DNA from: Myxococcales bacterium
Lineage (GTDB): Bacteria; Myxococcota_A; Polyangia; Polyangiales; Polyangiaceae
Assembly (NCBI GenBank): GCA_016794345.1
Contig: JAEUKE010000207.1
Coordinates: 157,932-221,931, forward strand
Direction: 5' to 3'
Length of the DNA: 64,000 nucleotides
In this document: one piece after another, positions 54,132 through 63,685 of the stretch
How positions within the stretch are numbered: the first letter of the stretch is position 1
Layout of the letters: each line of letters opens with the position of its first letter
Program-made: the position numbers and the translations under genes
The notes under the pieces: generated by a model
Told to the model about the DNA's origin: nothing
What the model saw: only the letters and a program-made list of their open reading frames with translations
Database searches by the model: none

Positions 54132-55238
54132 ATGCGAACTTGGATGCTTGCGTGGGCGGTTGGGAGCCTGGCGTGCCTGGTGGCTTGCGGCGATTCGGGA
54201 ACGGGTGGATCCGGCGGCGACACCGGGGGAGGTGGTGCCGGTGGTGCCGGTGGTGCCGGTGGCGGCGGCGCCGTCGAGCGCACCTACGATGCGGGGGGCA
54301 ACGTCGCCGAGATGGTCGCGAACGCCACCCACCTCTTCACGGCGTCGGGCTTCGAGGTGCGGCGGATCGACCTGGCGACCGGCGACTCGGTGGTCCTCAC
54401 CACGGTCGACGACGGGCACCCCTCCAAGATCGCGATCGAAGGACAAGACCTGATCTGGATGGAGACCATCGGCGACGAGGGTGCGGTCATCCGCAAGGTC
54501 CCGATCGACGCCGCCCCGGGCACGCCTTCGACGTTGGTCGTGGAGGACGGCTACTCGACGACGTTCGCCGTGTCGGAGACGACGATCTACTACCCGCTCG
54601 CGTTCGCCATCCGAAGCGTGCCGATCGCAGGCGGCCCAGCGACCGACTTCTACACGAGCGACGATGGACCGGGCACCGGCTTCCACATGGGGGCCTTCGA
54701 GTTCAACCGCGTGGCGCGCGAGCTCGTGTACCACGAGGGCACGGGCATCTTCACGCTCCCGGAGTCCGGGGGCGCGCCGCGGGCGCCGATCCCGCTGGTT
54801 CACCCAGATGGGATCACCTATGGACGTCTCGAGCTTACGTCAGATACGAGCGTCGCGTGGATGGAGTGCGAGGACCCAAGTCAGCCGCTGCGCTTCTTCG
54901 ACGCCAGCACCGCGCCTGGCTTCAGTCCGGCCGATGGGGGCAGTGTCTTGGAGATCACCACCGTTCCCCAGACCAACCCGTTCATCCAGTGCCCGTGGAT
55001 GACCACGTCGTCGGACTCCGGGCTCACAGCTTATTTCGTCGTGAACCAGAACGACGGGATGGGGGGCGACGAGTGGAAGGCCTACGTCGGGTCCAACCCC
55101 CCTGGAGGCCCGGCGAGGGAGTTCGGGCCCGCGGACGCCTTCACGCTGGGGCCGGTCACGAAGAACGACGACTTCGTCTTCCTCGCGGCCGAGGTCGGCG
55201 TCGACTCCCTGATCTACGCCTACCGGAGGCCGCTGTGA
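54132..55238 (+). CDS. Lipoprotein with Gly-rich linker and propeller-like domain
   Basis: 368 residues. Lipobox at C19 ('ACLVACGD'), a Gly/Ala-rich linker (about 23-45), then repeated strands like 'VEMVANATHLFTASGFEVRR'-type blades ('HPSKIAIEGQDLIWMETIGD', 'YSTTFAVSETTIYYPLAFAI'). The start is fixed by GGAGG and by the leader shared with 60833. Similar in plan to the 60833 lipoprotein. Function unknown; surface-located. Confidence 0.75.
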   Translation: MRTWMLAWAVGSLACLVACGDSGTGGSGGDTGGGGAGGAGGAGGGGAVERTYDAGGNVAEMVANATHLFTASGFEVRRIDLATGDSVVLTTVDDGHPSKIAIEGQDLIWMETIGDEGAVIRKVPIDAAPGTPSTLVVEDGYSTTFAVSETTIYYPLAFAIRSVPIAGGPATDFYTSDDGPGTGFHMGAFEFNRVARELVYHEGTGIFTLPESGGAPRAPIPLVHPDGITYGRLELTSDTSVAWMECEDPSQPLRFFDASTAPGFSPADGGSVLEITTVPQTNPFIQCPWMTTSSDSGLTAYFVVNQNDGMGGDEWKAYVGSNPPGGPAREFGPADAFTLGPVTKNDDFVFLAAEVGVDSLIYAYRRPL

Positions 55239-55317
55239 GCCCACGCTCCGACCGTGAACCGTATAGATTCCTTGCGACCATGAACGATCTCTCGGACTAC
55301 CTGATGGTGCAACGGTC

Positions 55318-55821
55318 GTGAGCGGGCGAGCGACGGCCTGGCGCCGAGTGGTGAGCGTCGCGTTCGCGGGGCTCCTTGGTTGTAGTGGAAAGTCCGCGGA
55401 CGGAGGCGCCGACCAGCAGGCCTCAACGAAGCCTTCGACCTCGGGCGCCAAGCCGGCAGGAGGCGATGGCTCGACGCGGGAGAGCGCTCGCGAGCTGTCG
55501 TTTGGTGAGACCGTGACTGGCAAGCTCCCGTGCGAGGCCGGCAAGCAGAGTATCTGGTGGCGCATTCAGGCGCCGGCCGAGGGCAAGACCAAGCTCAAGC
55601 TGCGAACCCCCAAGGACGGAGATCAGAGCTGCGTCCACCTGAACGCCTACGACGCTTCGGGTAAGATCCGCGACACTCCGAACTCGACCTGCTCGGATCA
55701 GGCTGCGAATTGGGCGGTCTTCGACGACGGCCCTATCAAGAGCGACTACGTCTACCTCCAGCTGATGTCGTCGATGGGGACCTGCTTCACGTCCGACTTC
55801 GAGCTCACGCTCTCGAAGTAG
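55318..55821 (+). CDS. Small lipoprotein with PPC-like beta domain
   Basis: 167 residues from GTG 55318. Lipobox at C22 ('AGLLGCSG'), a Ser/Gly/Lys linker, then a beta-sandwich-like domain (about 60-167): 'LSFGETVTGKLPCEAGKQSI', 'YVYLQLMSSMGTCFTSDFEL', resembling bacterial pre-peptidase C-terminal domains. It converges with the TPR gene stop at 55859. Function unknown. Confidence 0.7.
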   Translation: MSGRATAWRRVVSVAFAGLLGCSGKSADGGADQQASTKPSTSGAKPAGGDGSTRESARELSFGETVTGKLPCEAGKQSIWWRIQAPAEGKTKLKLRTPKDGDQSCVHLNAYDASGKIRDTPNSTCSDQAANWAVFDDGPIKSDYVYLQLMSSMGTCFTSDFELTLSK

Positions 55822-55858
55822 GGACGGGAGGCGCCTTGCCAGGGCTGACGTCAGCGGG

Positions 55859-56884
55859 TCAGAGCCGTCCGCTGACGCCGAACGACGGCACGAACAGCGT
55901 TGGGTCGATCGCCTCGGGAGCGGCAGGGAAGTGAGCGATGGCGCTCGTGGCCGAAACGGACAAGTGCTCCCAGAAGAACCACTCCGCACCGGCGCCGGCG
56001 CGGACGCCCAGGTACGGGGTCCCCTCGCGGACGAAGACCGGCGCCTCCAGGACGACGAAGGGGCGCAGCGGCCCGTCGAACGGGAGCGCACGCACGGCCA
56101 GCTCGAAGCCGAAGTGGGCCCCCAGGAGCGCGCCGGCGCCGACGTCCACGACGTCGGCGATGCCGAGGCCAACGCCGACGTAGGTCGTGGCGCCGCGCAG
56201 CTCGCCGTCGACGTCGGCGCGCACCGTGAAGGACGGCCGCCACCCGATCGTGCTGAGCTGCGGCTCGGTCGTGGCGCCGGCCGTGGAGTCGCCCGCGCCA
56301 AACACCGGCGCCGGGAGCCGGTCGAGAGAGGTGATCGCGTGGCGAAGCGTGCTGGATGCGCCCACCGTCACCTCCTCACGCTTCGTCGCGTAGCCTGAGG
56401 CCGAGGTCTCGAGGACGACCCGCCCGGGGTCGACCGGGACCCGCGCTCCCCACGCAGCCGGCGGGAGCTCTGCGCCATTCAGCAGCACATGAACGTCGAG
56501 GGGCCGGGGTTCGAGCGAGACCGTGATCACGGCGAACGACAGGAGGGGTTCCAGCTCCGTGAGCGCGCGCTGCGCCTCCTCGATGCGGTCGGTCCGCGCC
56601 TGCGTGCGCGCGAGGGCCAGCGACTCGCTGAAGAGGTTGAACGCCGTCGCGGTGCGCCCCTCGAGCCTGCGGCACCTGGCGAGGTTGAGGAGCGTCCCTC
56701 CCCCGGGATCCAGGCGCTGGCTCTCCTCGAAGCGTTCGCACGCCTCGGAGTAGCGCTGCTGCTCCATGAGCGCCCGCCCTTCGTCGAAGAGCGCCTCGGC
56801 GATCGAACCCTGCGCCGAGGGCTGGGCTCGCGCCTGTACGGGCGTCAGCGCGAAGACGAAGAGGGCGACGAGACGGCGGGTCAC
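55859..56884 (-). CDS. Exported TPR/PEGA protein with barrel-like C-terminus
   Basis: 341 residues from GTG 56884, overlapping the kinase stop by 4 nt. Signal peptide about 1-19 ('LVALFVFALTPVQARAQ'), TPR helices (about 22-105, 'YSEACERFEESQRLDPGGGT'), a PEGA-like domain (about 112-185, 'LETSASGYATKREEVTV') and a C-terminal Gly/aromatic beta region (about 225-341) like an outer-membrane barrel. Same plan as the gene at 19331-20827. Third gene of the sigma-kinase-TPR operon. Confidence 0.8.
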   Translation of the reverse strand: MTRRLVALFVFALTPVQARAQPSAQGSIAEALFDEGRALMEQQRYSEACERFEESQRLDPGGGTLLNLARCRRLEGRTATAFNLFSESLALARTQARTDRIEEAQRALTELEPLLSFAVITVSLEPRPLDVHVLLNGAELPPAAWGARVPVDPGRVVLETSASGYATKREEVTVGASSTLRHAITSLDRLPAPVFGAGDSTAGATTEPQLSTIGWRPSFTVRADVDGELRGATTYVGVGLGIADVVDVGAGALLGAHFGFELAVRALPFDGPLRPFVVLEAPVFVREGTPYLGVRAGAGAEWFFWEHLSVSATSAIAHFPAAPEAIDPTLFVPSFGVSGRL

Positions 56885-58230
56885 TTGCGCTCGCTGTAGG
56901 CTGGCGTGGCGCCGTCGGCTGAGGTCTTGGGCGCTGCGGTTGGCAGCGGCGCCGGCGAGCCAGAGCCGGGGGCCCGCGCGGAGAGCGCCGCGCCCGGCCT
57001 GGCACGTGGCGTCGCGGCGGTCGCGCTCGCCGAGGCCGAGGCCGTTCGGCTGCCTGGGCTGGCGGCAGCGACCGGTGCGCTGTCGTGGACGCTCGGCGTC
57101 GGTGTAGGGGAGGCGGCTGCCGCGAAGCTCCCCGACGGCTGCGCCGCCGCGACCTCGCTCGAGGCGTTCGCGCGAGGCGGCTCCTCGGGTCCAAGGGGGC
57201 CGAGCGCGAGCGCCGCGCCGAGGGCGAGCGAGAGCAGGCCGCCGACGAGCAACGCGGCACGCCCCCGCCAGCGTGGAGCTTCGAGGCACGCTGCCAGCGC
57301 GGCCTCGACCTCGTCGGCGCTCCGTGGCCGAGCTTCGCGATCCTTCTCGAGGCAACGCAGGATCAGCTGCTCGAGTCGCCGCGGAAGATTCGAGCGGATG
57401 GCGCTCGGCTTGGTCGGCGCGTCTCGCGTCGCGGCCAGGATCGTCTCCATCCGCGTCGCGCCATCGAAGGGTCTGCGTCCGGTCGCGAGCTCGTACAACA
57501 CGACGCCAAGTGAAAACAGGTCCGACCGTGCGTCCACGTCGTGCCCCAAGGCCTGTTCGGGCGATAGGTAACCTGGCGTCCCGAGGATCTCTCCGGACAC
57601 GGTCAGGACCTCCGAGTGGCTCGGCGCCTCCTCGGCGTTGGACCGCTTCGCGAGGCCGAAGTCCAGCACCTTGATGGCGCCGTCGTCGCGTCGCATCACG
57701 TTGTCTGGCTTGAGGTCCCGGTGGACGACCCCAGCCCGGTGCGCCGCAGCGAGCGCCGCGCAGATCGCCCGGCCCGTCTCCACTACCGACGCGATCGGGA
57801 GCGCACCCTCACGCAGCACGGCGCGCAGCGTCCGCCCTTCGACGTGCTCGAACACGAGCGCGACGCCCGCCTCGCTCTCCGAGGCCTCGAGGATGCGCGC
57901 GACGTTCGGGTGGTCCACCAAGGCCGCGGCCTTCGCCTCACGGAGGAAGCGGGCGCGCCGGTCTGCGCGGTCGACGAGGCGTCCGCGGAGGAGCTTCAGC
58001 GCGACGGCGCGATCCAACCTCTCGTCGCGCGCCCCGTACACGACGCCCATGCCGCCGCGCCCGAGCACCTGCTCGATCCGGAACCGCCCGACCCGCGCGC
58101 CAGGCTCGAGCTCTGGCGGCTCTCGATCGCCGACGTCGGCCAGGGCCCGAAGGAGATCGTCCGAGGGAGAGGACCCGAGCGTGTCGGACGGTTCCCTCGA
58201 CGGGGTCTCGAGGTCGCGCGCCGCGCTCAT
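56881..58230 (-). CDS. Hanks-type Ser/Thr protein kinase coupled to a sigma factor
   Basis: 449 residues. Kinase domain about 50-310: 'GRGGMGVVYGA', K79 in 'VALKLL', 'HRDLKPDN' with D172, 'DFGLAK' (190-195), 'GTPGYLSPEQA'. One membrane helix ('ALLVGGLLSLALGAALALG') near 326-346, then an Ala/Pro/Ser tail. Its start overlaps the sigma stop (ATGA) and its stop overlaps the TPR start (GTGA), so the three proteins are translated in a chain. I infer that it phosphorylates the sigma factor, as described for kinase-controlled ECF groups. Confidence 0.94.
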   Translation of the reverse strand: MSAARDLETPSREPSDTLGSSPSDDLLRALADVGDREPPELEPGARVGRFRIEQVLGRGGMGVVYGARDERLDRAVALKLLRGRLVDRADRRARFLREAKAAALVDHPNVARILEASESEAGVALVFEHVEGRTLRAVLREGALPIASVVETGRAICAALAAAHRAGVVHRDLKPDNVMRRDDGAIKVLDFGLAKRSNAEEAPSHSEVLTVSGEILGTPGYLSPEQALGHDVDARSDLFSLGVVLYELATGRRPFDGATRMETILAATRDAPTKPSAIRSNLPRRLEQLILRCLEKDREARPRSADEVEAALAACLEAPRWRGRAALLVGGLLSLALGAALALGPLGPEEPPRANASSEVAAAQPSGSFAAAASPTPTPSVHDSAPVAAASPGSRTASASASATAATPRARPGAALSARAPGSGSPAPLPTAAPKTSADGATPAYSERK

Positions 58231-58874
58231 ACATCGTCGCGGCTCGGGATGATCCCCAGCTCACGTCCGCGCTTGCGCAGGCGGTCCTTCAACAGCTGGA
58301 AGCGCTTTCGAAGGCGCGCCGCGTCTTTGCTGGGGTTCCCCAGCGCCTCGCTCTCGGTCGCGTAGATCTCGGCGATCTCGGGCCACGAGAGCCCACGGTC
58401 GAGCCGCAAAGAGAGCAACATGCGCTCGTCCACCGTGAGCTCGTCTCGCAAGCGGTCGAGGGCGGACCGTGACTCGGTCCGCAAGAACGTGAGCGTCTCC
58501 GTCCGGATCTGCGCCGCGACGTCGAGGAAGACCCGCTCGTCGTGGCTCATCGGGACGCTGCGACAGTGTCTCCGCTGGGAGCGCCGGAACTCGTGGGAGG
58601 CGTTTCGGGCTACGGCATAGAGCCAGCCGCGCAGGGTCGACTGCCAGCGGAACGTGGCCAGCCCCCGCCACACGTCCTCCGAGATGAGCGAGAAGACCTC
58701 GCTGGCCGCTTGTTCGTCGCGGTGGGTGTGCACGAGGAACTGAAGGATCTCTCGTCCGTAGAGCCGAAGCGCCAGCGTCGTCGCGCCGTGGTCGTCGCCA
58801 CGCTCGCACATCGTGCGAATCTCGCGCTCACGCGCGAGCTCTTTTGGGTCCACGACGTTCGCGGGCTCCGACAT
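58227..58874 (-). CDS. ECF-like sigma factor, kinase-linked
   Basis: 215 residues from ATG 58874. Region 2: 'EQAASEVFSLISEDVWRGLA', 'STLRGWLYAVARNASHEF'. Region 4: 'LTVDERMLLSLRLDRGLSWP', then 'KDAARLRKRFQLLKDRLRKR'. The linker between the regions is longer than usual and no anti-sigma gene is adjacent; a kinase gene takes that place with a 4-nt overlap. This arrangement suggests control by phosphorylation. It heads the operon. Confidence 0.82.
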   Translation of the reverse strand: MSEPANVVDPKELAREREIRTMCERGDDHGATTLALRLYGREILQFLVHTHRDEQAASEVFSLISEDVWRGLATFRWQSTLRGWLYAVARNASHEFRRSQRRHCRSVPMSHDERVFLDVAAQIRTETLTFLRTESRSALDRLRDELTVDERMLLSLRLDRGLSWPEIAEIYATESEALGNPSKDAARLRKRFQLLKDRLRKRGRELGIIPSRDDV

Positions 58875-60996
58875 GGCTCGCCAGAAATACCGCGCTGTCT
58901 CGCGGCCGTCACGCTTGACCGAATGCGCGAGGCTCGGTGAACCTCGGGCGTTGCGTACGCTCGAGGTTGGCACGCTGCCATACACCGTCTGGATCGATCT
59001 CGACGGGCCCCAGTTGGCGGGGACTGTGGAGGAGCCCGTGGTCGTGCGCGAGGCGCGGGGCGCGGGCATCGAGGAGTGGTTCCTCTTCGAGCGGCAGCCT
59101 CCCGTGGAGGCGCTCTCGTTCACGGTCGACGTCTCCCAGTTCCACGCCCTCCGCCTCGTGAGCCGCGTCCTCGAGTTTCTCGACGAGGAGGGGACCCCTC
59201 GCCTCCGGATGGCAGCTCCGTGGCTCCTCGATCGCCACGGCGCAGTGCACCAGCTGTCGGTCGAGGTCCGCGGGTGCGCCGTCGATCGGGATCCGCGCGG
59301 GCCCTGGGACCGCGACGTGCTCCCGCTCGATGCGGACCAGTGCGAGGTGGAGATCGGCTGGTCGCTCGCGCCCACGGCGTACCCCGTCTGGGTCGATCCG
59401 TTTTGGAGCCCGACGAACCTCATGACCACGCCCCGGGCGATTCACACGGCGACGCGCCTGCCCGACGGGCGCGTCCTGGTCGCGGGTGGCACCACCGACG
59501 TCCTGCCGGAGGTCGAGACGTGTGAGCTCTACGACCCCGGCTCGGGCACGTTCGCGGCGACGAGCCCTCTCTCCGAAGCGAAGCGAGCACACAGCGCGGT
59601 CGCGTTGGATGACGGGCGTGTCGTCGTGATGGGCGGGGAGGCGGGCGTCGCGGTCCCGTTTGCTTCGAGCGCGCGCGTCGAACGCTACGACCCTCTCACC
59701 GGCCTGTGGACTCGCCTCGAAGATCTCCCGACTACCCGCAGCGGCGGATGCCTCGTTCGTCTCCAGAGCGGCGAGCTCCTGCGGGTCGGCGGGTGGCATC
59801 CAGCCGATGGCGCCGCCTTGGACGTCGTCGAGCGGTGCGCAGCGACCGGAGCCCCGTGCGCCGTCGTCGAACCCATGCTGCTGCCGCGGAGTGGGCACGC
59901 CGGGGTGACCTTGCCCGACGGTCGCGTGTTCGTCGCTGGCGGAGGGGAGAACGTCTTCGACCCTTCTGCGGCGCTGTGGTCGAGCTCGGAGATCTTCGAC
60001 CCTTCCAGCGAGCAATGGAGCGCAGGGCCGGAGCTCCAGCTCGCGAGGTTCGACGCGGCCGCAGTCGTGTTGTCGGACGGTCGTCTGCTGCTCGCGGGGG
60101 GCTCGACCTTTCTGGGGGGGGCACAGAGCACCAGCGCTGCGCTCGAGCTGGTCGACCCCGACGCTGCGCTCGGGCAGGACGTCGGTGCGATGACCGTAGC
60201 GCGCTGGCGTCACTCCTCCTCGTTGCTGCCGAACGGGACGGTCCTCTCGGCGGGCGCGCTCGGGCCCAACTTCTCTCCCAGCACGATCGTCACGACCGAG
60301 GCCTTCGACCCGAGCTCGCTCTCGAGCAAGCTCACCGGCACCCTCCCTGCACCGACCGCGCTCCACCAAGCCACGCTCCTCGAGGATGGCCGCGTGCTGC
60401 TCACCGGCGGCTTCAACACGACGGTCTCCGACGTCGCGAGCGTGTTCGGCGATCCGCTCGGCTCCGCCTGTGTCGCGCGCGACCCTTCGTCCTGCCCCAA
60501 CGGCGTCTGCGTAGCGGGGATCTGCGAAGCGACCTTCCCCGGCCCGGGTGGCGGCGGAGCGGGCGGGAGCGGCGCCGCGGGGGGCGCTCCCGGGGGCACG
60601 GGAGGGGAGGGGCAGGTGACGACGGGTGGCGAGGGGGGCAGCGCTCGGATCGAGTCCGCCGACGCCAGCAGCTTCTACGGCTGCGCTGCGTCCGCGGCGC
60701 CGGCGCCTGTAGACCTTCCGTTCGTGCTGCTCGTCGCATCGACGCTCGTGCTCAAGCGCCTGCGCGCGCGGGCTTCCGAAGCGCCCGTTCACACTTCGAA
60801 CGAGCCGTCTCTCCGTCTTCGGAGGTCTTGGAATGCCGCACCCTGGAAGCCCGTGCAACGGTCGGGAACACGAGAGGAAGCATGCGCGACGCCATCCGGT
60901 GATCGGGAGGTCCGGCGCCGACGCGCTCGGCCTGTGGCTCGGGCTCGCGACGCTCGTGGCGTGTGGGGACGGAGGCTCGGGGGGCGCTGGCGGTGA
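58873..60996 (+). pseudogene. Kelch-repeat MYXO-CTERM-type protein, remodelled at both ends
   Basis: The body (about 58950-60775) is in one frame. It has an N-terminal beta domain ('LDGPQLAGTVEEPVVVREAR', 'AYPVWVDPFWSPTNLMTTPR'), six Kelch-like repeats ('HTATRLPDGRVLVAGGTTD', 'HAGVTLPDGRVFVAGGGENV'), a Cys motif, a Gly linker and a sorting-like tail 'FYGCAASAAPAPVDLPFVLL' followed by basic residues. No signal peptide precedes it: the frame begins against the sigma gene start. After the tail there is no stop; the frame runs through the next gene's leader and 164 bp into it. Probably non-functional. Confidence 0.65.
60786..60832 (+). promoter_or_regulatory. Leader shared with the lipoprotein gene at 54132 (copy B)
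   Basis: CGTTCACACTTCG, then GTCTCT and GGAGG, ending TTGGA before ATG 60833. It matches 54086-54131 in order and spacing (46 versus 47 bp). The upstream sequences of the two copies are unrelated. Confidence 0.65.
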
Positions 60997-62215
60997 CGGC
61001 GGGGATGGCGGCGTCGGAGGCCGAGGTGCAGCCGATGGAGTGGGAGGCGCTGGAGCAGGCGCGTCGGTGACGGTGGACTACACCTGCCCGTCCGCCACGA
61101 ACGGGTTGGGAGTTCCGGTCCCGACCCGGCTCGCGACGACGTTCTACACGACTCCGCCCCCTCTCTCGGCTCAGGGCTACGCTCGGATCCACTCGATCAT
61201 CGTCGGGAGCGACGACATCTACTTCGCGGCGGCCGACGACGACGGACCGATGATCCGCACGGTGAAGACGGACGGCACCGGCGAGTCGGTGGCGTTCCAG
61301 GACCCGTCGTTCGCGCCGTTCTCTCGGCTCGCGGGCTACGGGCAGACGTTGTTCTGGTTCGATCAGTCCGGGGATCCGGGGAGGGTCGTGGAGTGGCAGA
61401 TCGGCTCGCCGACGCCCTCGGTGGCCTTCGACGCGGTGTTGATGGGGGACCTCGGCGAGATCGAGCAGTATTTCGACGCGTCGAACAACCACTTCATCCT
61501 CGCCAACGTGCGTGATCAGGCAGGGACCTGGCGCAGCGAGATCTTGCGAAAGAACGCCAACGACGGCTCGATCGACGTGCTCCATGCGCGCAGCACCATG
61601 CTCGGCGGTGCGCAGCAGCTGGCGTACGCGCTCTTCGGCGACACCTTCTACGTCGCGGGTCCCAGCACCGACGGGGGAGACCTCGTTGGGGTCCTGCCCA
61701 TCGCCTCGGGCGGCCCGCCGATAGATCCCGCGACCCCCCCCGACGTCGTGCCTGTCCTAGAGGCGCCGTGCGCGGTCCTCGTCGCGCTCGGGGAGACGAA
61801 CCTCTGGTGCCTGGGTGGGTTCGAGACGGTCGGACAGATCCCGGACGTCAAGGAACAGCAGGTGCTGCGGGCGATGCGGCGCGATCCTGCGACGGGCGAT
61901 CGCACGTGGTACACGCTCTTCGACACCTATCAGCAGCCCGACGAGCCGGGCCGCGGCGCGTTCTCGACGGAGGCGGCCACCAACGGTTCGGACCTGTACT
62001 TCGTCACGAGCGAGGTCGTGGATGGGACCGGCGGAGTGGTGTCGACGCTCTACAAGGCCACCGATACGGGGTCCGGCTTCGAGGTGTCGACCGTGCTCTG
62101 CAATCTCCCGGAGATCACCGATATGACCCTCACCGGAGGCTCGCTCTACTACGCGACGTTCATCAACGACCTCGACAGGCTGGACGAGCACGGTCTCTGG
62201 CGGCTCGACCTCTGA
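60833..62215 (+). CDS. Lipoprotein with Gly/Ala-rich linker and propeller-like domain
   Basis: 460 residues. ATG 60833 is supported by GGAGG and by the leader shared with 54132; the resulting N-region is long (about 28 residues) before the hydrophobic 'ALGLWLGLATLVACGD' with lipobox C44. A Gly-rich linker (about 46-75) leads to repeated beta blades ('IHSIIVGSDDIYFAAADDDG', 'LAGYGQTLFWFDQSGDPG', 'MTLTGGSLYYATFINDLD'). A start nearer the signal peptide cannot be excluded. Function unknown. Confidence 0.72.
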   Translation: MPHPGSPCNGREHERKHARRHPVIGRSGADALGLWLGLATLVACGDGGSGGAGGDGGDGGVGGRGAADGVGGAGAGASVTVDYTCPSATNGLGVPVPTRLATTFYTTPPPLSAQGYARIHSIIVGSDDIYFAAADDDGPMIRTVKTDGTGESVAFQDPSFAPFSRLAGYGQTLFWFDQSGDPGRVVEWQIGSPTPSVAFDAVLMGDLGEIEQYFDASNNHFILANVRDQAGTWRSEILRKNANDGSIDVLHARSTMLGGAQQLAYALFGDTFYVAGPSTDGGDLVGVLPIASGGPPIDPATPPDVVPVLEAPCAVLVALGETNLWCLGGFETVGQIPDVKEQQVLRAMRRDPATGDRTWYTLFDTYQQPDEPGRGAFSTEAATNGSDLYFVTSEVVDGTGGVVSTLYKATDTGSGFEVSTVLCNLPEITDMTLTGGSLYYATFINDLDRLDEHGLWRLDL

Positions 62216-62257
62216 GGCTTCGACGGTCGAGCGGTGTCGGTGAGCAGCGTCTCCCGG

Positions 62258-62366
62258 CGTGCCTCGCGTCGTCCAGCGGTAAGTCGACGAGTACCTGCGG
62301 TGCGGCCGTCTCGAGCACGGCTGTGGCCGCGTCGGGGCGAGCGATGCGGCTTCGAGCGGCTGGCCC
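62258..62366 (+). pseudogene. IS91-family transposase, short N-terminal remnant
   Basis: The segment reads 'GVPRVVQR', a TAA stop, 'VDEYLRCGRLEHGCGRV', then after a one-base loss 'GERCGFERLAP' in the next frame. It matches the better-preserved N-terminal remnant at 63686 ('GFPRFVQREVDEYRRCGLL' and 'GCERCGFERLVA'). The in-frame stop and frameshift show decay. It directly abuts an unrelated gene fragment. Confidence 0.7.
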
Positions 62367-62400
62367 CTACGTTCGCACGAGAAGACGACCCGACCCGAGA

Positions 62401-62886
62401 ACGCTCACGACTCAGCCCGAGCAGCCGCCGTCGTTCCAGCTCGGGACCGACCCTCCCTACAGCGAGCTCCAGGGGCTCTGGGCCCCGTCGTCCCGCTCCG
62501 ACGTCGGCTTCCTCGACGCCCAGAGTGGTGCGTTCTACGTGCCCGGCTACAACGGGGCCGAGCACAAGTGGCTCCGCTTCACGGCGGAAGGAAACGAGCT
62601 CGCGTCCGTATTCGAGGACGCAGCCGGCGCCGACAGCGGTAGCTGCAAGAAGGACATCATCTACTGGGAGACCGGCACGGCGACGTTCACGGTCACGAAC
62701 GTCGTGAACGACCACTACTACGGTGACACGAGGTTCGCCGCGACGAGCGCGCGCCTCGTCGTCCAGATCCGCGGATGTGGCGAAGATGATAGCGTGACCG
62801 TCTACGAGCTCCCGCCGCTCTCGAGCTACTACCGGTTCGAGTATCAGACGGACATCGGCTTCGTGATCGGTTGCGAGTTCGAGCGC
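62401..62886 (+). pseudogene. Fragment of an unknown secreted-type protein
   Basis: An open frame from about 62401 reads a beta-rich polypeptide: 'LGTDPPYSELQGLWAPSSRS', 'FLDAQSGAFYVPGYNGAEHK', 'CKKDIIYWETGTATFTVTNV', 'YYRFEYQTDIGFVIGCEFER'. It has no native start (the nearest ATG, 62344, lies inside the transposase remnant) and no native stop; it collides at 62887 with an opposite-strand fragment. Codon use is typical of real genes here. I do not recognise the family. Confidence 0.5.
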
Positions 62887-63615
62887 TCACCGTTCCAGTT
62901 TGCGCTGGTCGTTCTCCAGTCCCCAATGGAGCATCGCGTCGATCTCTCGTCGCCCGAACGCGGAGCTCTGGATCCGATCGAAGATGACGTTCGCCTCCGG
63001 GGATCGATAGCCGACGACCTCGATCATGATCGAATAGGGGCTGAACTGCTGCATTCCGAGCAGCGCCGAGGTGGGCGGGACGACACGAATCGACAGGTAC
63101 CCGATGAGCGGCCGGCGGCGCTCCACCATCTCCTGCTGGAGGATCAGATCGAACAGCGCCGTCTGCAGGTACGTGAAGGCGCTCTCAGGAGGCAGCGCGA
63201 TCTCGATCCCGCGGCCCGGGAGGCCAGAGTCCGGCCAGCCGATGGCGCCGACCCTATGGGCCACGTCGGTCCGATCGGAGTTCTTGCCGTCGACCGTGCC
63301 TTGGATGGCGTCCAGGAAGCCGCTCAGCGTATCCCCCAAGAACTGGAGCCCGCGAGCAGGGTGGCCCGAGGCGTTCAGCATGTTCGCGATCGCCTGTACG
63401 TTGATGGTCCCGAACAGAGAGGCCATCAGGTGCGGGTACTGCGTAAGGAAGCTGATCAGCTTGCCGGCCTGGTTTGCGACGTTGATATCGTCGGAGATGT
63501 TGATGCTCGGCACCGCCGTCGACCATCCGAGGAAGTCGAAGATGCGCCCGGCGAGCTTGCTGTTGCCGACGGTGTTGCCCGGCCAGAGCGATGCCTTCAG
63601 CGGCGGCCGCCACCT
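62887..63615 (-). pseudogene. C-terminal fragment, possibly of a FAD-linked oxidase
   Basis: On the minus strand the frame from about 63615 to TGA 62887 reads 'RIFDFLGWSTAVPSINISDD', 'FSPYSIMIEVVGYRSPEANV' and ends 'AMLHWGLENDQRKLER'. The 'HWGLEND' ending recalls the C-terminal region of FAD-linked (aldonolactone-type) oxidases, but I am not certain. The upstream side merges with the antisense of the second IS91 remnant, and the FAD-binding half is absent. It is a truncated gene. Confidence 0.45.
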
Positions 63616-63685
63616 GTGAGCGACGCGATTACGGCAAGTCGCACAGCGTCGGAGCTGGCACGGAGCTTCCGCAGGCGCCGCGGCC

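Noticed and set aside
58909..60858. 649-codon minus frame opposite the Kelch gene
   Set aside because: No domains and biased Arg/Ala/Gly composition; it is the antisense of Kelch repeats.
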